From assembly GCF_900104675.1 (NCBI RefSeq), contig NZ_LT629945.1:2929683-2993682 (forward strand): 64,000 bases of DNA. Reading direction: 5' to 3'. The stretch is from Angelakisella massiliensis. Lineage in GTDB: Bacteria; Bacillota; Clostridia; Oscillospirales; Ruminococcaceae. Made by a program: the position numbers and the translations under genes. A model generated the notes under the pieces. It worked only from the letters and a program-made list of their open reading frames with translations, was not told the DNA's origin and searched no databases. Below, in pieces: positions 26,380 to 34,699 of this stretch (within the stretch, counting starts at the first letter, position 1; the number at the start of each line of letters is the position of its first letter).

Positions 26380-26408
26380 TTGACATTATCGGAGGAATCT
26401 CCTATAGT
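26380..26408 (+). promoter_or_regulatory. Promoter of apbE
   Basis: TTGACA (26380-26385) and TATAGT (26403-26408) are 17 bases apart. The ~155-nt leader contains a hairpin in which CATGAGGGAA pairs with TTCCCTTCATG with one bulge; no known riboswitch was recognised. Confidence 0.8.
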
Positions 26409-26569
26409 ATTAACGAACGGCTCTCCATGAGGGAAGCTGAAAAAACAGGCAGCAATTTTCCCTTCATGCAGCAGATTCCCTTGCCCAAAAGCGTTTCCCG
26501 TCATTCCGCGCTTTTCGGCTTAAAAGTTTGGATGTCCATTGCGGCATTTCCCAGCTCTCAGGAGGTATT

Positions 26570-27682
26570 ATGAAAAAAATCATCGCGATCATCGTGTCCG
26601 CTCTTCTGATTCTCTCCCTTGCAGTCGGATGCGGCTCAACTCAGGATCCGGAAACGCCGGAAATCCAATATACCAAATATCAGGCCCAGTTTTTCAATTC
26701 ATTTGACACCATCATTCAGATCATTGGTTATACTGAAACAGAAGAAGAGTTTGACCGCTATGCCCAACTGGCCGAAGAAGAATTTCTCCGTCTGAACAAT
26801 TTGTTTGATCGTTTTCATGAGTATGAAGGGATCAATAACATCTGTACCATCAATAAAAATGCCGGCGTCGCTCCGGTAGAAGTACCGGAAGAAATCCTGG
26901 ACCTGGTGGAATTCTCGATCCAGTGGTACGATGAAACCGGCGGACAAACCAACATTGCAATGGGGCCTGTGCTCAATATCTGGCACGGTTATATGGAAAA
27001 ATACGCCGGAGGCTCTCCCGACGCGGTGCTGCCCCCCATGGAGGAGCTGGAGGAAGCGGCCCTCCATACCGATATCACCAAGGTTCAGGTGGACCGGCAG
27101 GCTGGCACAGTGTTTTTGGAAGAGCCCGAAATGATGCTGGACGTAGGCGCTGTGGCCAAAGGTTATGCGGCTCAATTGGTTGCGGACCTGTTGTACGAGG
27201 AGGGCTTTCACTCTTTCCTCATCAGTGCAGGAGGCAATATCGTCACCAAGGACGCTCCCCTGGATGGCATCCGGGAAAAGTGGGGAATTGGCATCCAGGA
27301 CCCGCAAAAGGATTCTTCTGATCCCAACGCATCCAGCATAGAGGTGGTGTTTGCTGTAAATGAGGCCGTGGTCACCAGCGGAGATTACCAGCGCTTCTAT
27401 ATGGTGGGTAATCAGCGTGTTCACCATATCATCGATCCGGATACGCTGATGCCCGCCAGCTATTACCGGGGGCTGACGGTGGTCAATGATGACAGCGGTC
27501 TGGCAGACCTTCTTTCCACCGCTCTGTTCTGTATGGATTACGACAGCTGCCGGGCTTTTGCGGAGGAGCATGACCTGAAGGTACTGTGGATTTTCGCCGA
27601 TGGCACCGTGGAATATACCGATAACCTTTTGCCTCAGCTGCGGGATCGGGGCGGAGCCACCGCATCCATTGAGAAATCTTGA
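26570..27682 (+). CDS. apbE: FAD:protein FMN transferase, lipoprotein
   Basis: 370 residues from the ATG at 26570 (AGGAGG 5 bases upstream). The signal peptide ends in the lipobox AVGC. ApbE features are FNSFDTIIQIIGY, NNLFDRFHEYEGINNICTIN, the core LDVGAVAKGYAAQLVADLL (~195), SAGGNIVTK, and TSGDYQRFYMVGNQRVHHI followed by DPDTLMPA. ApbE attaches FMN to Thr of RnfG/NqrC-type proteins outside the membrane. No Rnf gene is in the window. Confidence 0.94.
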   Translation: MKKIIAIIVSALLILSLAVGCGSTQDPETPEIQYTKYQAQFFNSFDTIIQIIGYTETEEEFDRYAQLAEEEFLRLNNLFDRFHEYEGINNICTINKNAGVAPVEVPEEILDLVEFSIQWYDETGGQTNIAMGPVLNIWHGYMEKYAGGSPDAVLPPMEELEEAALHTDITKVQVDRQAGTVFLEEPEMMLDVGAVAKGYAAQLVADLLYEEGFHSFLISAGGNIVTKDAPLDGIREKWGIGIQDPQKDSSDPNASSIEVVFAVNEAVVTSGDYQRFYMVGNQRVHHIIDPDTLMPASYYRGLTVVNDDSGLADLLSTALFCMDYDSCRAFAEEHDLKVLWIFADGTVEYTDNLLPQLRDRGGATASIEKS

Positions 27683-27752
27683 CCAGTGCTCAACTGGAAA
27701 AAGATTGGATGTTTCTTACCGATTTGTTCACAATTTCTTTCCCTTTTATTCT

Positions 27753-28891
27753 TAGGGCAATACCGCATAAATGCCACAATCCGCATTATACAACAGGTGC
27801 CAAGTAAAAACTGTGGATAACCTCGGAAGTTTTTGTCCGCAAAGGCGCACTAACTCAAGCTGCCAGACAGGGTCTGTCAGCCAGAATCAGATTTGCTAAC
27901 GCAAACATGATATTGAATTTGGCTTGCTGCTTTTCAAGCCCTCGGTATCGTGTTTTTCGAAAACGCAGCTGCTTCTTAACGACACCGAATACATGCTCTA
28001 CTTTTGCCCGGACGGAAGATTTCGCCCGTTCCGCTTTCTTTGCTGCGTACTGTCCGCTTTTGCTCAGTTTCTTCATCTGCGATGGACGACGATTGATCTT
28101 GTACTTGATTTTCCGGCCAGCTTTGTTTCGGACTACGGCATCTTCGCGCTTACCTGCGCCGAGATAACCGCTGTCTCCATAGACTGTTTCTTCCTCTCCC
28201 GTCAACAATTTCGGCACTTCCGCAACGTCGTGGACATTTGCCGGTGTGGCTTCCACTGTGTGAACCAGTCCGCTGTCCTTGTCCACGCCGATATGTGCTT
28301 TGTACCCAAAGTGCCAGGTGTTGCCCTTCTTGACCTGATGGGCATCCGGATCCCGTTTCTTTTCCTTATTCTTGGTAGAAGAGGGGGCGGAAATGATGGT
28401 GGAATCTACAATGGTGCCCTTTTTCAGAATGAGGCCACGTTCCATGAGCGCAGCTACCACCTGAGCGAACAACTTTTCCTGCAGTCCGTTCTTGATCAGC
28501 AAGTTCCGGAACCGGCCAAGGGTATCCCCGTCCGGAACCTGGTTGCTGGAATCGACACCGCAGAACTCCGAAAATGCGCGGCTGTCGATGGCTTCTGCCA
28601 CTGTGGCCTCATCACTCAGGTCATAGAGGTTTTGCAGCAGATACAGTCGGAGCATGATCTCCAGCGGATAGGGTTTGTTGCCGCGCTCTCCTTTGTAATA
28701 GCACGGCTGAATCATGGCAAGCCATTCCTTCCACGGGACAATCCGTTCAATCTGACTGAGAAATTCCTTTTTCTTCGTCCGCACCTGTGCCAATTCGTCA
28801 CTGAATGCGGAAATCGTCATCTGTTTATCCATAGGTTTATTATATCACACTTGGCGGTATCTGGCACTTTTTTCTGTGCGGTATTGCCCTA
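27753..28891. mobile_element. IS5-family insertion sequence
   Basis: The 15-bp terminal repeats TAGGGCAATACCGCA (27753-27767) and its complement (28877-28891) bound a 1,139-bp element carrying one transposase gene. Internal to these, the sub-terminal sequences also share GTGCCA/ATGCCA. Target duplication is at most the TA included in the ends, flanked by TT on the left and G on the right. It sits between apbE and the glycosyltransferase region. Confidence 0.88.
27855..28832 (-). CDS. IS5-family transposase
   Basis: 325 residues, intact. The N-terminal DUF772-type region (YPLEIMLRLYLLQNLYDLSD) is followed by the DDE catalytic core: GTIVDSTIISAPSS (first Asp), VYGDSGYLGAG (second Asp), and VRAKVEHVFGVVKKQ (Glu). 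Such proteins cut and rejoin the ends of their own element. No frameshift, so the copy may be active. Confidence 0.93.
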   Translation of the reverse strand: MDKQMTISAFSDELAQVRTKKKEFLSQIERIVPWKEWLAMIQPCYYKGERGNKPYPLEIMLRLYLLQNLYDLSDEATVAEAIDSRAFSEFCGVDSSNQVPDGDTLGRFRNLLIKNGLQEKLFAQVVAALMERGLILKKGTIVDSTIISAPSSTKNKEKKRDPDAHQVKKGNTWHFGYKAHIGVDKDSGLVHTVEATPANVHDVAEVPKLLTGEEETVYGDSGYLGAGKREDAVVRNKAGRKIKYKINRRPSQMKKLSKSGQYAAKKAERAKSSVRAKVEHVFGVVKKQLRFRKTRYRGLEKQQAKFNIMFALANLILADRPCLAA

Positions 28892-28922
28892 GAGAAATAA
28901 AACCCCCTTCATATTTGCTGGA

Positions 28923-29088
28923 TATAATAAGGCCATCAAGTTCAGGAACAGTAAAAAACACCTGATCATGCTGCCAGCCCCCGGCGGACGGAATACCGGC
29001 CGGGCAACCGGCAGAACCAATTACTTCTTCCCATTTTTTCGGGAGTTTTTATACGCATTCTTCTTTCTTCTTTCTTCCTATTCTTTGC
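28923..29088 (+). ncRNA. Candidate structured RNA between IS5 and the glycosyltransferase gene
   Basis: TATAAT at 28923-28928 has no matching -35 (the position now lies ~10 bases from the IS5 end). Downstream are compact hairpins: TCAGG...CCTGA, CTGCC...GGCAG enclosing CGGAATACCG, and GCCGG-GCAA-CCGGC with a GNRA loop, all before the strong terminator at 29089. No reading frame fits. I could not match it to a named RNA family. Confidence 0.35.
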
Positions 29089-29119
29089 AAAAGCGCGGCC
29101 GCAAAACGCCGCGCTTTTT
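29089..29119 (+). terminator. Strong Rho-independent terminator
   Basis: AAAAGCGCGGC (29089-29099) pairs with GCCGCGCTTTTT (29108-29119). It ends whatever is transcribed from 28.9 kb and precedes the glycosyltransferase by 230 bases. No gene lies in 28893-29349. Confidence 0.88.
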
Positions 29120-29349
29120 GCATTCCTTCATATGCGGTTGAGGGTTGCTTTTTGTTTGGGAATTTTGTAAGATGAAATCATTGGCAAAGGGGATTATATT
29201 CAAAGCTTTATATATACTCCGGTTTATCCCGGACTGTTATCAACCAAAATATAAATTGAACAGAACCTGTTAAAACATATCCGAAAAAATTCACCAATCA
29301 TCAGAAGAGGGGTTTCTCTCTTCCACAAGGAAACGAGGTTGATTCCATT

Positions 29350-30303
29350 ATGGACAGACTTTACCTGGTCATCCCCTGCTATAACGAAGAAGAGGTGCTG
29401 CCGGAAACATCCCGCAGGCTGGAGGCAAAGCTGAAAGAACTGATTGGAGCCGGACAGATCTCCCAGGACAGCCGGATTCTTTTTGTGGATGACGGTTCCA
29501 AAGACCGCACCTGGGAACTGATCACAGCCCTCCACCAAACAAACCCTATGATGGAGGGACTGAAGCTTGCCCATAACCGGGGCCATCAGAATGCCTTGCT
29601 GGCCGGCCTCATGACAGCAAAGGACAGAGCCGATATGGTCATCTCCATGGATGCTGACCTGCAGGATGATATCGGGGCTGTAAACGCTATGGTGGCCCAA
29701 TACCACCAGGGATGTGATATTGTATACGGTGTTCGCAGCGACAGGGCTACCGATACCGCTTTCAAGCGGGGAACCGCTCAGGCGTTCTACCGCATCATGT
29801 CCTTTCTCGGGGCTGATATGGTGTATAATCACGCAGACTACCGCCTGATGAGCCGCCGTGCTCTGGAGGGACTGGCTGAATATCGGGAAGTCAACCTGTT
29901 CTTACGGGGAATCGTTCCCATGATCGGCTACAAAACAGCCACCGTGGAATACAGCCGCGGAGAGCGCTTTGCGGGAGAATCCAAATATCCCCTGTCCAAA
30001 ATGATTAATTTCGCCCTGGACGGCATCACTTCCCTTTCGGTCAAACCCATTCGCTTCATCACGCTGCTGGGCTTTCTGATTTTTTCCGCCAGCATCCTGA
30101 TGCTTGTGTATTTTCTGGCTGTACATTTTCTGGGGCACACAGTTCCTGGTTGGACTTCCATTGTGGTTTCCGTATGGGCCATCGGCGGCCTTCAGCTTCT
30201 GTCCATTGGGGTAATCGGGGAATACCTGGGTAAAATTTATCTGGAAACCAAGGCCCGTCCCCGTTATCGCATTGAAACCCTGCTGACCCACGACCCGCAA
30301 TAA
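29350..30303 (+). CDS. GT2-family membrane glycosyltransferase (DPM1/GtrB-like)
   Basis: 317 residues. The GT-A domain has VIPCYNEEEVLPETSRRL, VDDGSKDRTWE, and SMDADLQDD (DxD, ~98). Two C-terminal membrane helices (~230-255 and ~265-290) are typical of polyprenyl-phosphate sugar transferases, which load glucose or mannose onto bactoprenol at the inner face. GEYLGKIYLETKARPRY is the family end motif. The acceptor and sugar are inferred. The flavin-reductase-like gene follows 75 bases later. Confidence 0.92.
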   Translation: MDRLYLVIPCYNEEEVLPETSRRLEAKLKELIGAGQISQDSRILFVDDGSKDRTWELITALHQTNPMMEGLKLAHNRGHQNALLAGLMTAKDRADMVISMDADLQDDIGAVNAMVAQYHQGCDIVYGVRSDRATDTAFKRGTAQAFYRIMSFLGADMVYNHADYRLMSRRALEGLAEYREVNLFLRGIVPMIGYKTATVEYSRGERFAGESKYPLSKMINFALDGITSLSVKPIRFITLLGFLIFSASILMLVYFLAVHFLGHTVPGWTSIVVSVWAIGGLQLLSIGVIGEYLGKIYLETKARPRYRIETLLTHDPQ

Positions 30304-30377
30304 ACCATGTGATAACCAGGCGTATTTGAAGCATACAAATAAATTGGTTTTCAATTAAAGGGAGGAGGCCTTTTACT

Positions 30378-30893
30378 ATGGAACAATGGAATATCATTCA
30401 GCCTGAACAACTGGAGCGTTCCCCTTTTCAAATGATCGGAAAGGACTGGATGCTCATCACTGCTGAAAAAGAAGGCAAAGTCAACACCATGACCGCCAGC
30501 TGGGGCGGCATGGGGGTCTTATGGCGTCGAAATGTGGTTTTTGTATTTGTCCGCCATTCCCGTCATACCTACGGATTTCTGGAAGCTGCCGATGGCTTTT
30601 CCTGCACCTTTTATCCCGAACAATACCGGCAAGCCCTTTCCTACTGCGGAACAGTTTCCGGAAGAGACGAGGACAAAATCGCCCACTGCGGTTTCACAGT
30701 GGATCACGCCCACGGGGTTCCCTTTTTCCAGCAGGCCAATACCGTCATCATCTGCAAAAAAATCTATTCACAGCAGATAGAAGCAAAGGACTTCATAGAT
30801 TCTCAGATCCTCTCACAATGTTATGAAGGAAACGCCGGCGACCTGCACCGGATGTATGTGGGAGAAATCGTGGAAATCCGCAGTAAAAATTGA
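30378..30893 (+). CDS. Flavin reductase-like (FMN-binding split barrel) protein
   Basis: 171 residues; GGAGGAGG upstream. The split-barrel signature is MTASWGGMGVLWRRNVVFVFVR followed by SRHTYGFLEAADGFSCTFYP. It most probably binds FMN; the partner or substrate is unknown. It is likely co-transcribed with the glycosyltransferase and ended by the terminator at 30907. Confidence 0.88.
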   Translation: MEQWNIIQPEQLERSPFQMIGKDWMLITAEKEGKVNTMTASWGGMGVLWRRNVVFVFVRHSRHTYGFLEAADGFSCTFYPEQYRQALSYCGTVSGRDEDKIAHCGFTVDHAHGVPFFQQANTVIICKKIYSQQIEAKDFIDSQILSQCYEGNAGDLHRMYVGEIVEIRSKN

Positions 30894-30906
30894 TGAAAAA
30901 ACCTTC

Positions 30907-30940
30907 AGCGGCTCAGGATCCTCCTGGGTCGCTTTCTTTT
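30907..30940 (+). terminator. Terminator after the flavin reductase-like gene
   Basis: A 12-bp stem (30907-30918 with 30922-30933, two G-U pairs) with a 3-base loop is followed by TTCTTTT, 14 bases after the stop codon. Confidence 0.85.
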
Positions 30941-31017
30941 CCCATAAAAGATTTCTCTTCTCCCCTTGCATTCAGCATCAATTTATGGTATGGTAATGGT
31001 CAGATTATTTCCATTAT

Positions 31018-31057
31018 GGAGATGTACCCAAGTGGTTGAAGGGTCCGCACTCGAAAT
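31018..31057 (+). pseudogene. 5' half of tRNA-Ser(CGA), broken in the anticodon loop
   Basis: Forty bases match the intact tRNA-Ser at 31479 with a single difference (T at 31033 for C), from GGAGATG of the acceptor stem through D arm and anticodon CTCGAAAT. Then the sequence departs and continues into repeat A. A second, much more decayed half (CCAAG.GGT...TTCGAAAT) lies at ~31288-31314 before repeat B. Confidence 0.8.
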
Positions 31058-31190
31058 CATGTTTCCACTTTGGAAGTCCAAACTGCCGAAAAGCCAGTAA
31101 CCATGCGGGTTTGCGGGCAAGTTCAAATCGTGAATTGGGGTCTGTTCTATCCTGTTGTTCTTCCCAATTTCCACGGCTTGAATTTTGCGG
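31053..31190. repeat. Diverged repeat A downstream of the tRNA half
   Basis: This ~135-bp unit is related to 31311-31446: both run GAAATCA.GTTTCC, CCAAAC.GC.GAAA, AACCATGCGGGTT, AGTTCAAAT and TCTGTTCTATCCTGTTGTTC, then TTCCC.ATTTCCAC. Reading frames on the minus strand share EIGKNNRIEQ, but they cross tRNA sequence and look decayed rather than coding. Confidence 0.7.
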
Positions 31191-31310
31191 GAAAATGGCT
31201 ATAATGAGAGCAGCCATCTGACGGCCACTTTGAGAGGTGTATTTTGGGGTTCCGTAGTTACCGCTATCGTCCCTGATTTACCGTCATCATCCAAGTTGGT
31301 GTAATGATTC

Positions 31311-31446
31311 GAAATCAGGTTTCCTATGCGGAGTGCCAAACGGCTGAAACCCTTGGAACCATGCGGGTTCCAGCCGAGTTCAAATTGAATAATGTTGCTT
31401 GTTCTATCCTGTTGTTCTTCCCGATTTCCACCGGCTGAATTGGTCG
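31311..31446. repeat. Diverged repeat B upstream of tRNA-Ser
   Basis: The second copy of the unit at 31053-31190, starting at the same anticodon-loop breakpoint (GAAATCAGG). The spacing of unit starts is about 260 bases, and the intact tRNA follows 33 bases after the end. Confidence 0.7.
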
Positions 31447-31478
31447 GCGGGTCGGGACCAGGGATATAACATAAATTT

Positions 31479-31572
31479 GGAGATGTACCCAAGCGGTTGA
31501 AGGGTCCGCACTCGAAATGCGGTAGGTCGGCTCAAAACCGGCGCGAGAGTTCGAATCTCTCCATCTCCGCCA
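31479..31572 (+). tRNA. tRNA-Ser (anticodon CGA)
   Basis: The acceptor stem GGAGATG (31479-31485) pairs with CATCTCC (31562-31568), then discriminator G and encoded CCA. The anticodon loop CTCGAAA gives CGA. There is a long class II variable arm (GTCGGCTC..CCGGC) and T arm GAGAGTTCGAATCTCTC. It is intact and adjoins the integrase gene, so it is the likely attachment gene of the integrative element. Confidence 0.96.
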
Positions 31573-31573
31573 T

Positions 31574-31615
31574 GAGGTCTGCCAGCGAAAAGCTGGTAGA
31601 CCTCTTTCCTTTTTA
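31574..31615 (+). terminator. Terminator downstream of tRNA-Ser
   Basis: A 13-bp stem with G-U/U-G pairs (31574-31586 with 31592-31604), loop GAAAA, followed by TTTCCTTTTT. It overlaps the last codons of the convergent integrase gene. Confidence 0.85.
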
Positions 31616-32899
31616 TGGAGAAACCGCCGATAGGTTTTGCAGCATGGGCGCCACAATGTCCTGCTCAATGGCTGCGGCGGATTGTTTTTTCGTGGCATAT
31701 TGCAGATGCCCGTAAATATCCACCGTTGTTGAGATCTCACTGTGTCCCAGCCACTCCTTTACCTGTTCCATCGGAACACCGTTAGCCAGCAAAAGCGAGG
31801 CACAGGTATGGCGAAGATCGTGGAAACGAATGTGCCGTAAATTGTTCTTGGCAAGCAACTTCCCAAAGGTCGAGGACACATAGTTGGGTTTAATAAGATT
31901 ACCGATCACATCGACACAGACATATCCCAGATATTCTTTGTTGTAGGAACGCCCGCACAGCTTGCGATTTTCTTCCTGCTGTTTCTTGGCCTCCAGCAAC
32001 CGCTCTTTCAAAAAAGGAATCAATGGATAAGTCCGCAGACTGGATTTGTTTTTTGCCTTGTCCTTCTTAATCGTGACCCGTTCTCCCTTTACATTGCAAG
32101 TTGTTACCGTATGCCGGATGGAGAAACAGTTATGGTTGAAGTCAAAGGCACTCCATTTCAGACCGATAACCTCACTGCGGCGCAGGCCGTAAAAAGCAGT
32201 CAGAAGAACTACCAACTCGATCTTATGCCCCTTGATGACTTCAAACAGATTCAAGACTTCCGAATCCAGGTAGTAGTCACCTTTGAAGGGTTCAGGCTTG
32301 GAAATGATAATCCGGTCAGCCGGATTGCTTGGGATCAGATTTTTGTCAACCGCATAATTCAACGCCCCATGAATCAGAGCGTGGTAATGTTTAACGGTGG
32401 TCGGCTTGACCCGTTCCAATTCTTTCTCATAAAAAGCGAGAATATCTTGTTTGGTAAGGTCACAAAGGGCGACAGGATGCTCTCGGAAATACGGGGCGAT
32501 GGGGTTGTTAAGCTGCTGTTCATATCCCGAATAGGTCGAGAGTTCGATGGGCTTGCTGTCCATCACCCGTCCGGTAGCAGACTTGTACTTGTGCTCAAGC
32601 CACTGATACAGGAAATCCACAAAGGAAATCTCTGCGGATGACGGGCCAGACGGAGAAGCCGACTGCTGTGAGGCCGTAGCCTCCTGAAGCAGCTTTTCCG
32701 TCCATTCCTTTCGGATGGTGGGAAGCATATTGTTTGCCCAGGTCTTGTTGCCCTTGGCTTTCTTATGGGTGGGAATCCATTTGGGCTTTCTCTTACCGTT
32801 CTCATCGGTAAGGTTTAGAACCCAATAGAGATACCCTTTTTTCTCGGCCACATGGCCGGAGATTAGTTTGCTGTTTTCTTGCAGGTGTACCGCTGGCAT
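31613..32899 (-). CDS. int: Tyrosine-family site-specific integrase
   Basis: 428 residues from the ATG at 32899 (AAAGGAGG 11 bases upstream); a longer start at 32935 has no such site. An N-terminal AP2-like and SAM-like core-binding region (~25-200) precedes the catalytic domain with Arg in LLTAFYGLRRSEVIGLKW, HDLRHTCASLLLANG, GHSEISTTVDIYGHL (His and nucleophile Tyr). It integrates and, with the excisionase, excises the element at the adjacent tRNA-Ser. Confidence 0.95.
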   Translation of the reverse strand: MPAVHLQENSKLISGHVAEKKGYLYWVLNLTDENGKRKPKWIPTHKKAKGNKTWANNMLPTIRKEWTEKLLQEATASQQSASPSGPSSAEISFVDFLYQWLEHKYKSATGRVMDSKPIELSTYSGYEQQLNNPIAPYFREHPVALCDLTKQDILAFYEKELERVKPTTVKHYHALIHGALNYAVDKNLIPSNPADRIIISKPEPFKGDYYLDSEVLNLFEVIKGHKIELVVLLTAFYGLRRSEVIGLKWSAFDFNHNCFSIRHTVTTCNVKGERVTIKKDKAKNKSSLRTYPLIPFLKERLLEAKKQQEENRKLCGRSYNKEYLGYVCVDVIGNLIKPNYVSSTFGKLLAKNNLRHIRFHDLRHTCASLLLANGVPMEQVKEWLGHSEISTTVDIYGHLQYATKKQSAAAIEQDIVAPMLQNLSAVSP

Positions 32900-33046
32900 A
32901 CTGATCTGTTCCTCCTTTTGCGGTATTGAGTTCACCTACCAATGACACCTTTATTGTATCATCGGACAGAACAAAACTCCAGGTAAATCCGCGTCAGAAT
33001 TGTTAACTTTCTGCGTCTATCCGGTGAAGATCGACATCATAGCCTG

Positions 33047-33289
33047 CTACTCCGCCAAAGTGGAGCAGGTAATTTTCAAATAGCGAAGAATGTGGGCTTT
33101 AGGGATGCGGTAAGCCCGTCCAATTTTCAGGTACTCAATTTTCCCGTCTTTAAGTAACTTGTACCCGGTTTTTGTACTGACGCCAAGCGCCTCACACATT
33201 TGGCCAATGTCCATCACATCCGGGTAGTCTTTTAACATCAATCGGTAGGCATCTCTGGGAGAGAGTAGGCCGCCGTCATTTTCATACAT
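33047..33289 (-). CDS. xis: Excisionase-like helix-turn-helix protein
   Basis: 80 residues, AAAGGAGG upstream. The winged helix motif DIGQMCEALGVSTKTGYKLL followed by KIGRAYRIPKAHILRYL is that of the MerR/excisionase (HTH_17) family. Position directly before the integrase gene supports a recombination directionality factor. It overlaps the end of the MazF-like gene by 8 bases. Confidence 0.88.
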   Translation of the reverse strand: MYENDGGLLSPRDAYRLMLKDYPDVMDIGQMCEALGVSTKTGYKLLKDGKIEYLKIGRAYRIPKAHILRYLKITCSTLAE

Positions 33290-33659
33290 TTTGAGTCCTC
33301 CTTTCGTTGGGGTATCCTATGCCAATGCTGATTGCCAGGGCTGCATCTACCTCCAGCATTTTTTCTTTGCTGATACGCCCAATGTAACCACGGAGCCGCT
33401 TCCGGTCTATTGTCCGCAGTTGTTCCAACAGAAGCAGAGAGGTAGGCGCAAGCCCCGGCACATTCTCAAGTAGGATATGGGTAGGCAGACTGTTCTTCGC
33501 TTTTCTACTGGTGATGGCTGCCGCAACAACGGTAGGACTAAAGTGATTCCCCACATCATTTTGGATAACAAGGACTGGGCGGATGCCGCCTTGCTCGGAG
33601 CCGACCACCGGGTTCAGGTCTGCATAGAACAGATCGCCACGCCGGATAGCCTTTCGCAT
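33282..33659 (-). CDS. MazF/PemK-family endoribonuclease-like protein
   Basis: 125 residues; AGGAGG 6 bases before the ATG. MazF features: RRGDLFYADLNPVVGSEQGG, RPVLVIQNDVGNHFSPTVV, and PTSLLLLEQLRTIDRKRL. Members cut mRNA at short sites when freed from an antitoxin. No antitoxin gene adjoins it; here it is coupled to the excisionase, an arrangement frequent in Tn1549-like elements, so it may be a regulator or stabiliser. Confidence 0.85.
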   Translation of the reverse strand: MRKAIRRGDLFYADLNPVVGSEQGGIRPVLVIQNDVGNHFSPTVVAAAITSRKAKNSLPTHILLENVPGLAPTSLLLLEQLRTIDRKRLRGYIGRISKEKMLEVDAALAISIGIGYPNERRTQNV

Positions 33660-34184
33660 AAGCTGACCTCCTGAATATTAAGTAAGCCGGAAATAGGGCA
33701 GGCCATAAGACCTGCCCCATTTCCGGCGAAATACTAAATCCGATTTGTTTTCTTTCTATGTGCCATTTGTCCTTGACACCCCGCACATATTGGGAAGTCA
33801 TCAGTGACCGGCAGCGAACCGGCCCACGGGAATCTCACCCCTCCGAGGATCTCTCCGAGCTGCCCCCATTGTGTGAACTGTGGCTGGACAGGAGTACCAT
33901 TATACCCCTTTTCGGTCATGGCCGCGCCAGGTGCTACCCGGTTTTTACAGGCTGCCGTTACTCGCTCATACGGGACAGGATTGTATGCAAGACCAATTAT
34001 GATAATCAGGTGGGATCTGCTCATCATGTCCGTATATCATGGCGCGGCCCCTGAATCAGCTTTTGCTCATCGCACTGAAAAGGGGGATGTTACTGATGAA
34101 TGAGTATGCGGTTGTCAAGGTACAGGTGAAAGAAGAACACTCGAAAGAATGCCTTTCACCTATCGTCCTGAAACCGCAGGGGTG
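33660..34184. other. Intergenic region of the element, no supported gene
   Basis: Several overlapping frames of 60-99 codons exist on both strands but none has a good ribosome site or recognisable sequence. AAATCCGATTTGTTTT at 33735-33750 repeats the stem sequence of the hairpin at 34702-34739, which suggests a shared protein- or RNA-binding element. Confidence 0.4.
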
Positions 34185-34694
34185 TCAACCCTGTGCTGCA
34201 AAATATTTTTTAAGTTTGGCAATCGCCAGGTTTATGGACTTGGCAACGGCTTGATGGCTTGTCCCTTCCATGCGACCAATTTGCCGGGTAGAGAGTCCCT
34301 GAAAAACATGAAGCCGGAATCGCCGTTTCTGAACCTCGGTCAAAGCGCCCACTGTAAAAAGCTGCTCCAAGGCTTTCCAGGCATACTTGCGGTTCTGTAT
34401 GTCAACAACTCGTTCTTCCCATTCTTCATCCAGTGCACGAGTGGCACAATGCTCCGTTTCCTCCAAACCGTGTATTGAAACATCCTTGCGGGTCTGGGCG
34501 CTCTCTGCCCGATCCTGCTCATAGTAGATTTGATCGGACAGGGCTTTCAGCTCTGCAAAGTCATGTTCCGTTTTGTCAGGATTCTCCTTCAGATAATCCT
34601 CCAGTGTGATTTCTATGATTTCCTTATGAAAGCGATAAACGATATTTGGGCTGTTTTTGTTTATCGCATAGTCGCTTTTGCGATAATTTTGCAC
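34185..34694 (-). CDS. Sigma-70 region 4-like regulatory factor of the element
   Basis: 169 residues from a GTG at 34694 (MQNYRKSDYAINKN), which has GGAGG 9 bases upstream; a TTG at 34730 is in frame but lies inside a hairpin. The C-terminal ~60 residues form a region 4-like helix-turn-helix (LTEVQKRRFRLHVFQGLSTR, QIGRMEGTSHQAVAKSINLA). Such factors occur in Tn1549-like elements and probably control transfer genes. The upstream hairpin covers its Shine-Dalgarno. Confidence 0.82.
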   Translation of the reverse strand: MQNYRKSDYAINKNSPNIVYRFHKEIIEITLEDYLKENPDKTEHDFAELKALSDQIYYEQDRAESAQTRKDVSIHGLEETEHCATRALDEEWEERVVDIQNRKYAWKALEQLFTVGALTEVQKRRFRLHVFQGLSTRQIGRMEGTSHQAVAKSINLAIAKLKKYFAAQG

Positions 34695-34699
34695 TTCTG

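Noticed and set aside
28935..29088. SRP RNA or ZTP riboswitch
   Set aside because: CCGGGCAACCGG resembles parts of such RNAs, but the required conserved partner segments are absent.
31324..31740. Minus-strand frames with EIGKNNRIEQ across the tRNA-Ser region
   Set aside because: They run through tRNA sequence and integrase 3' end; better explained as decayed repeats.
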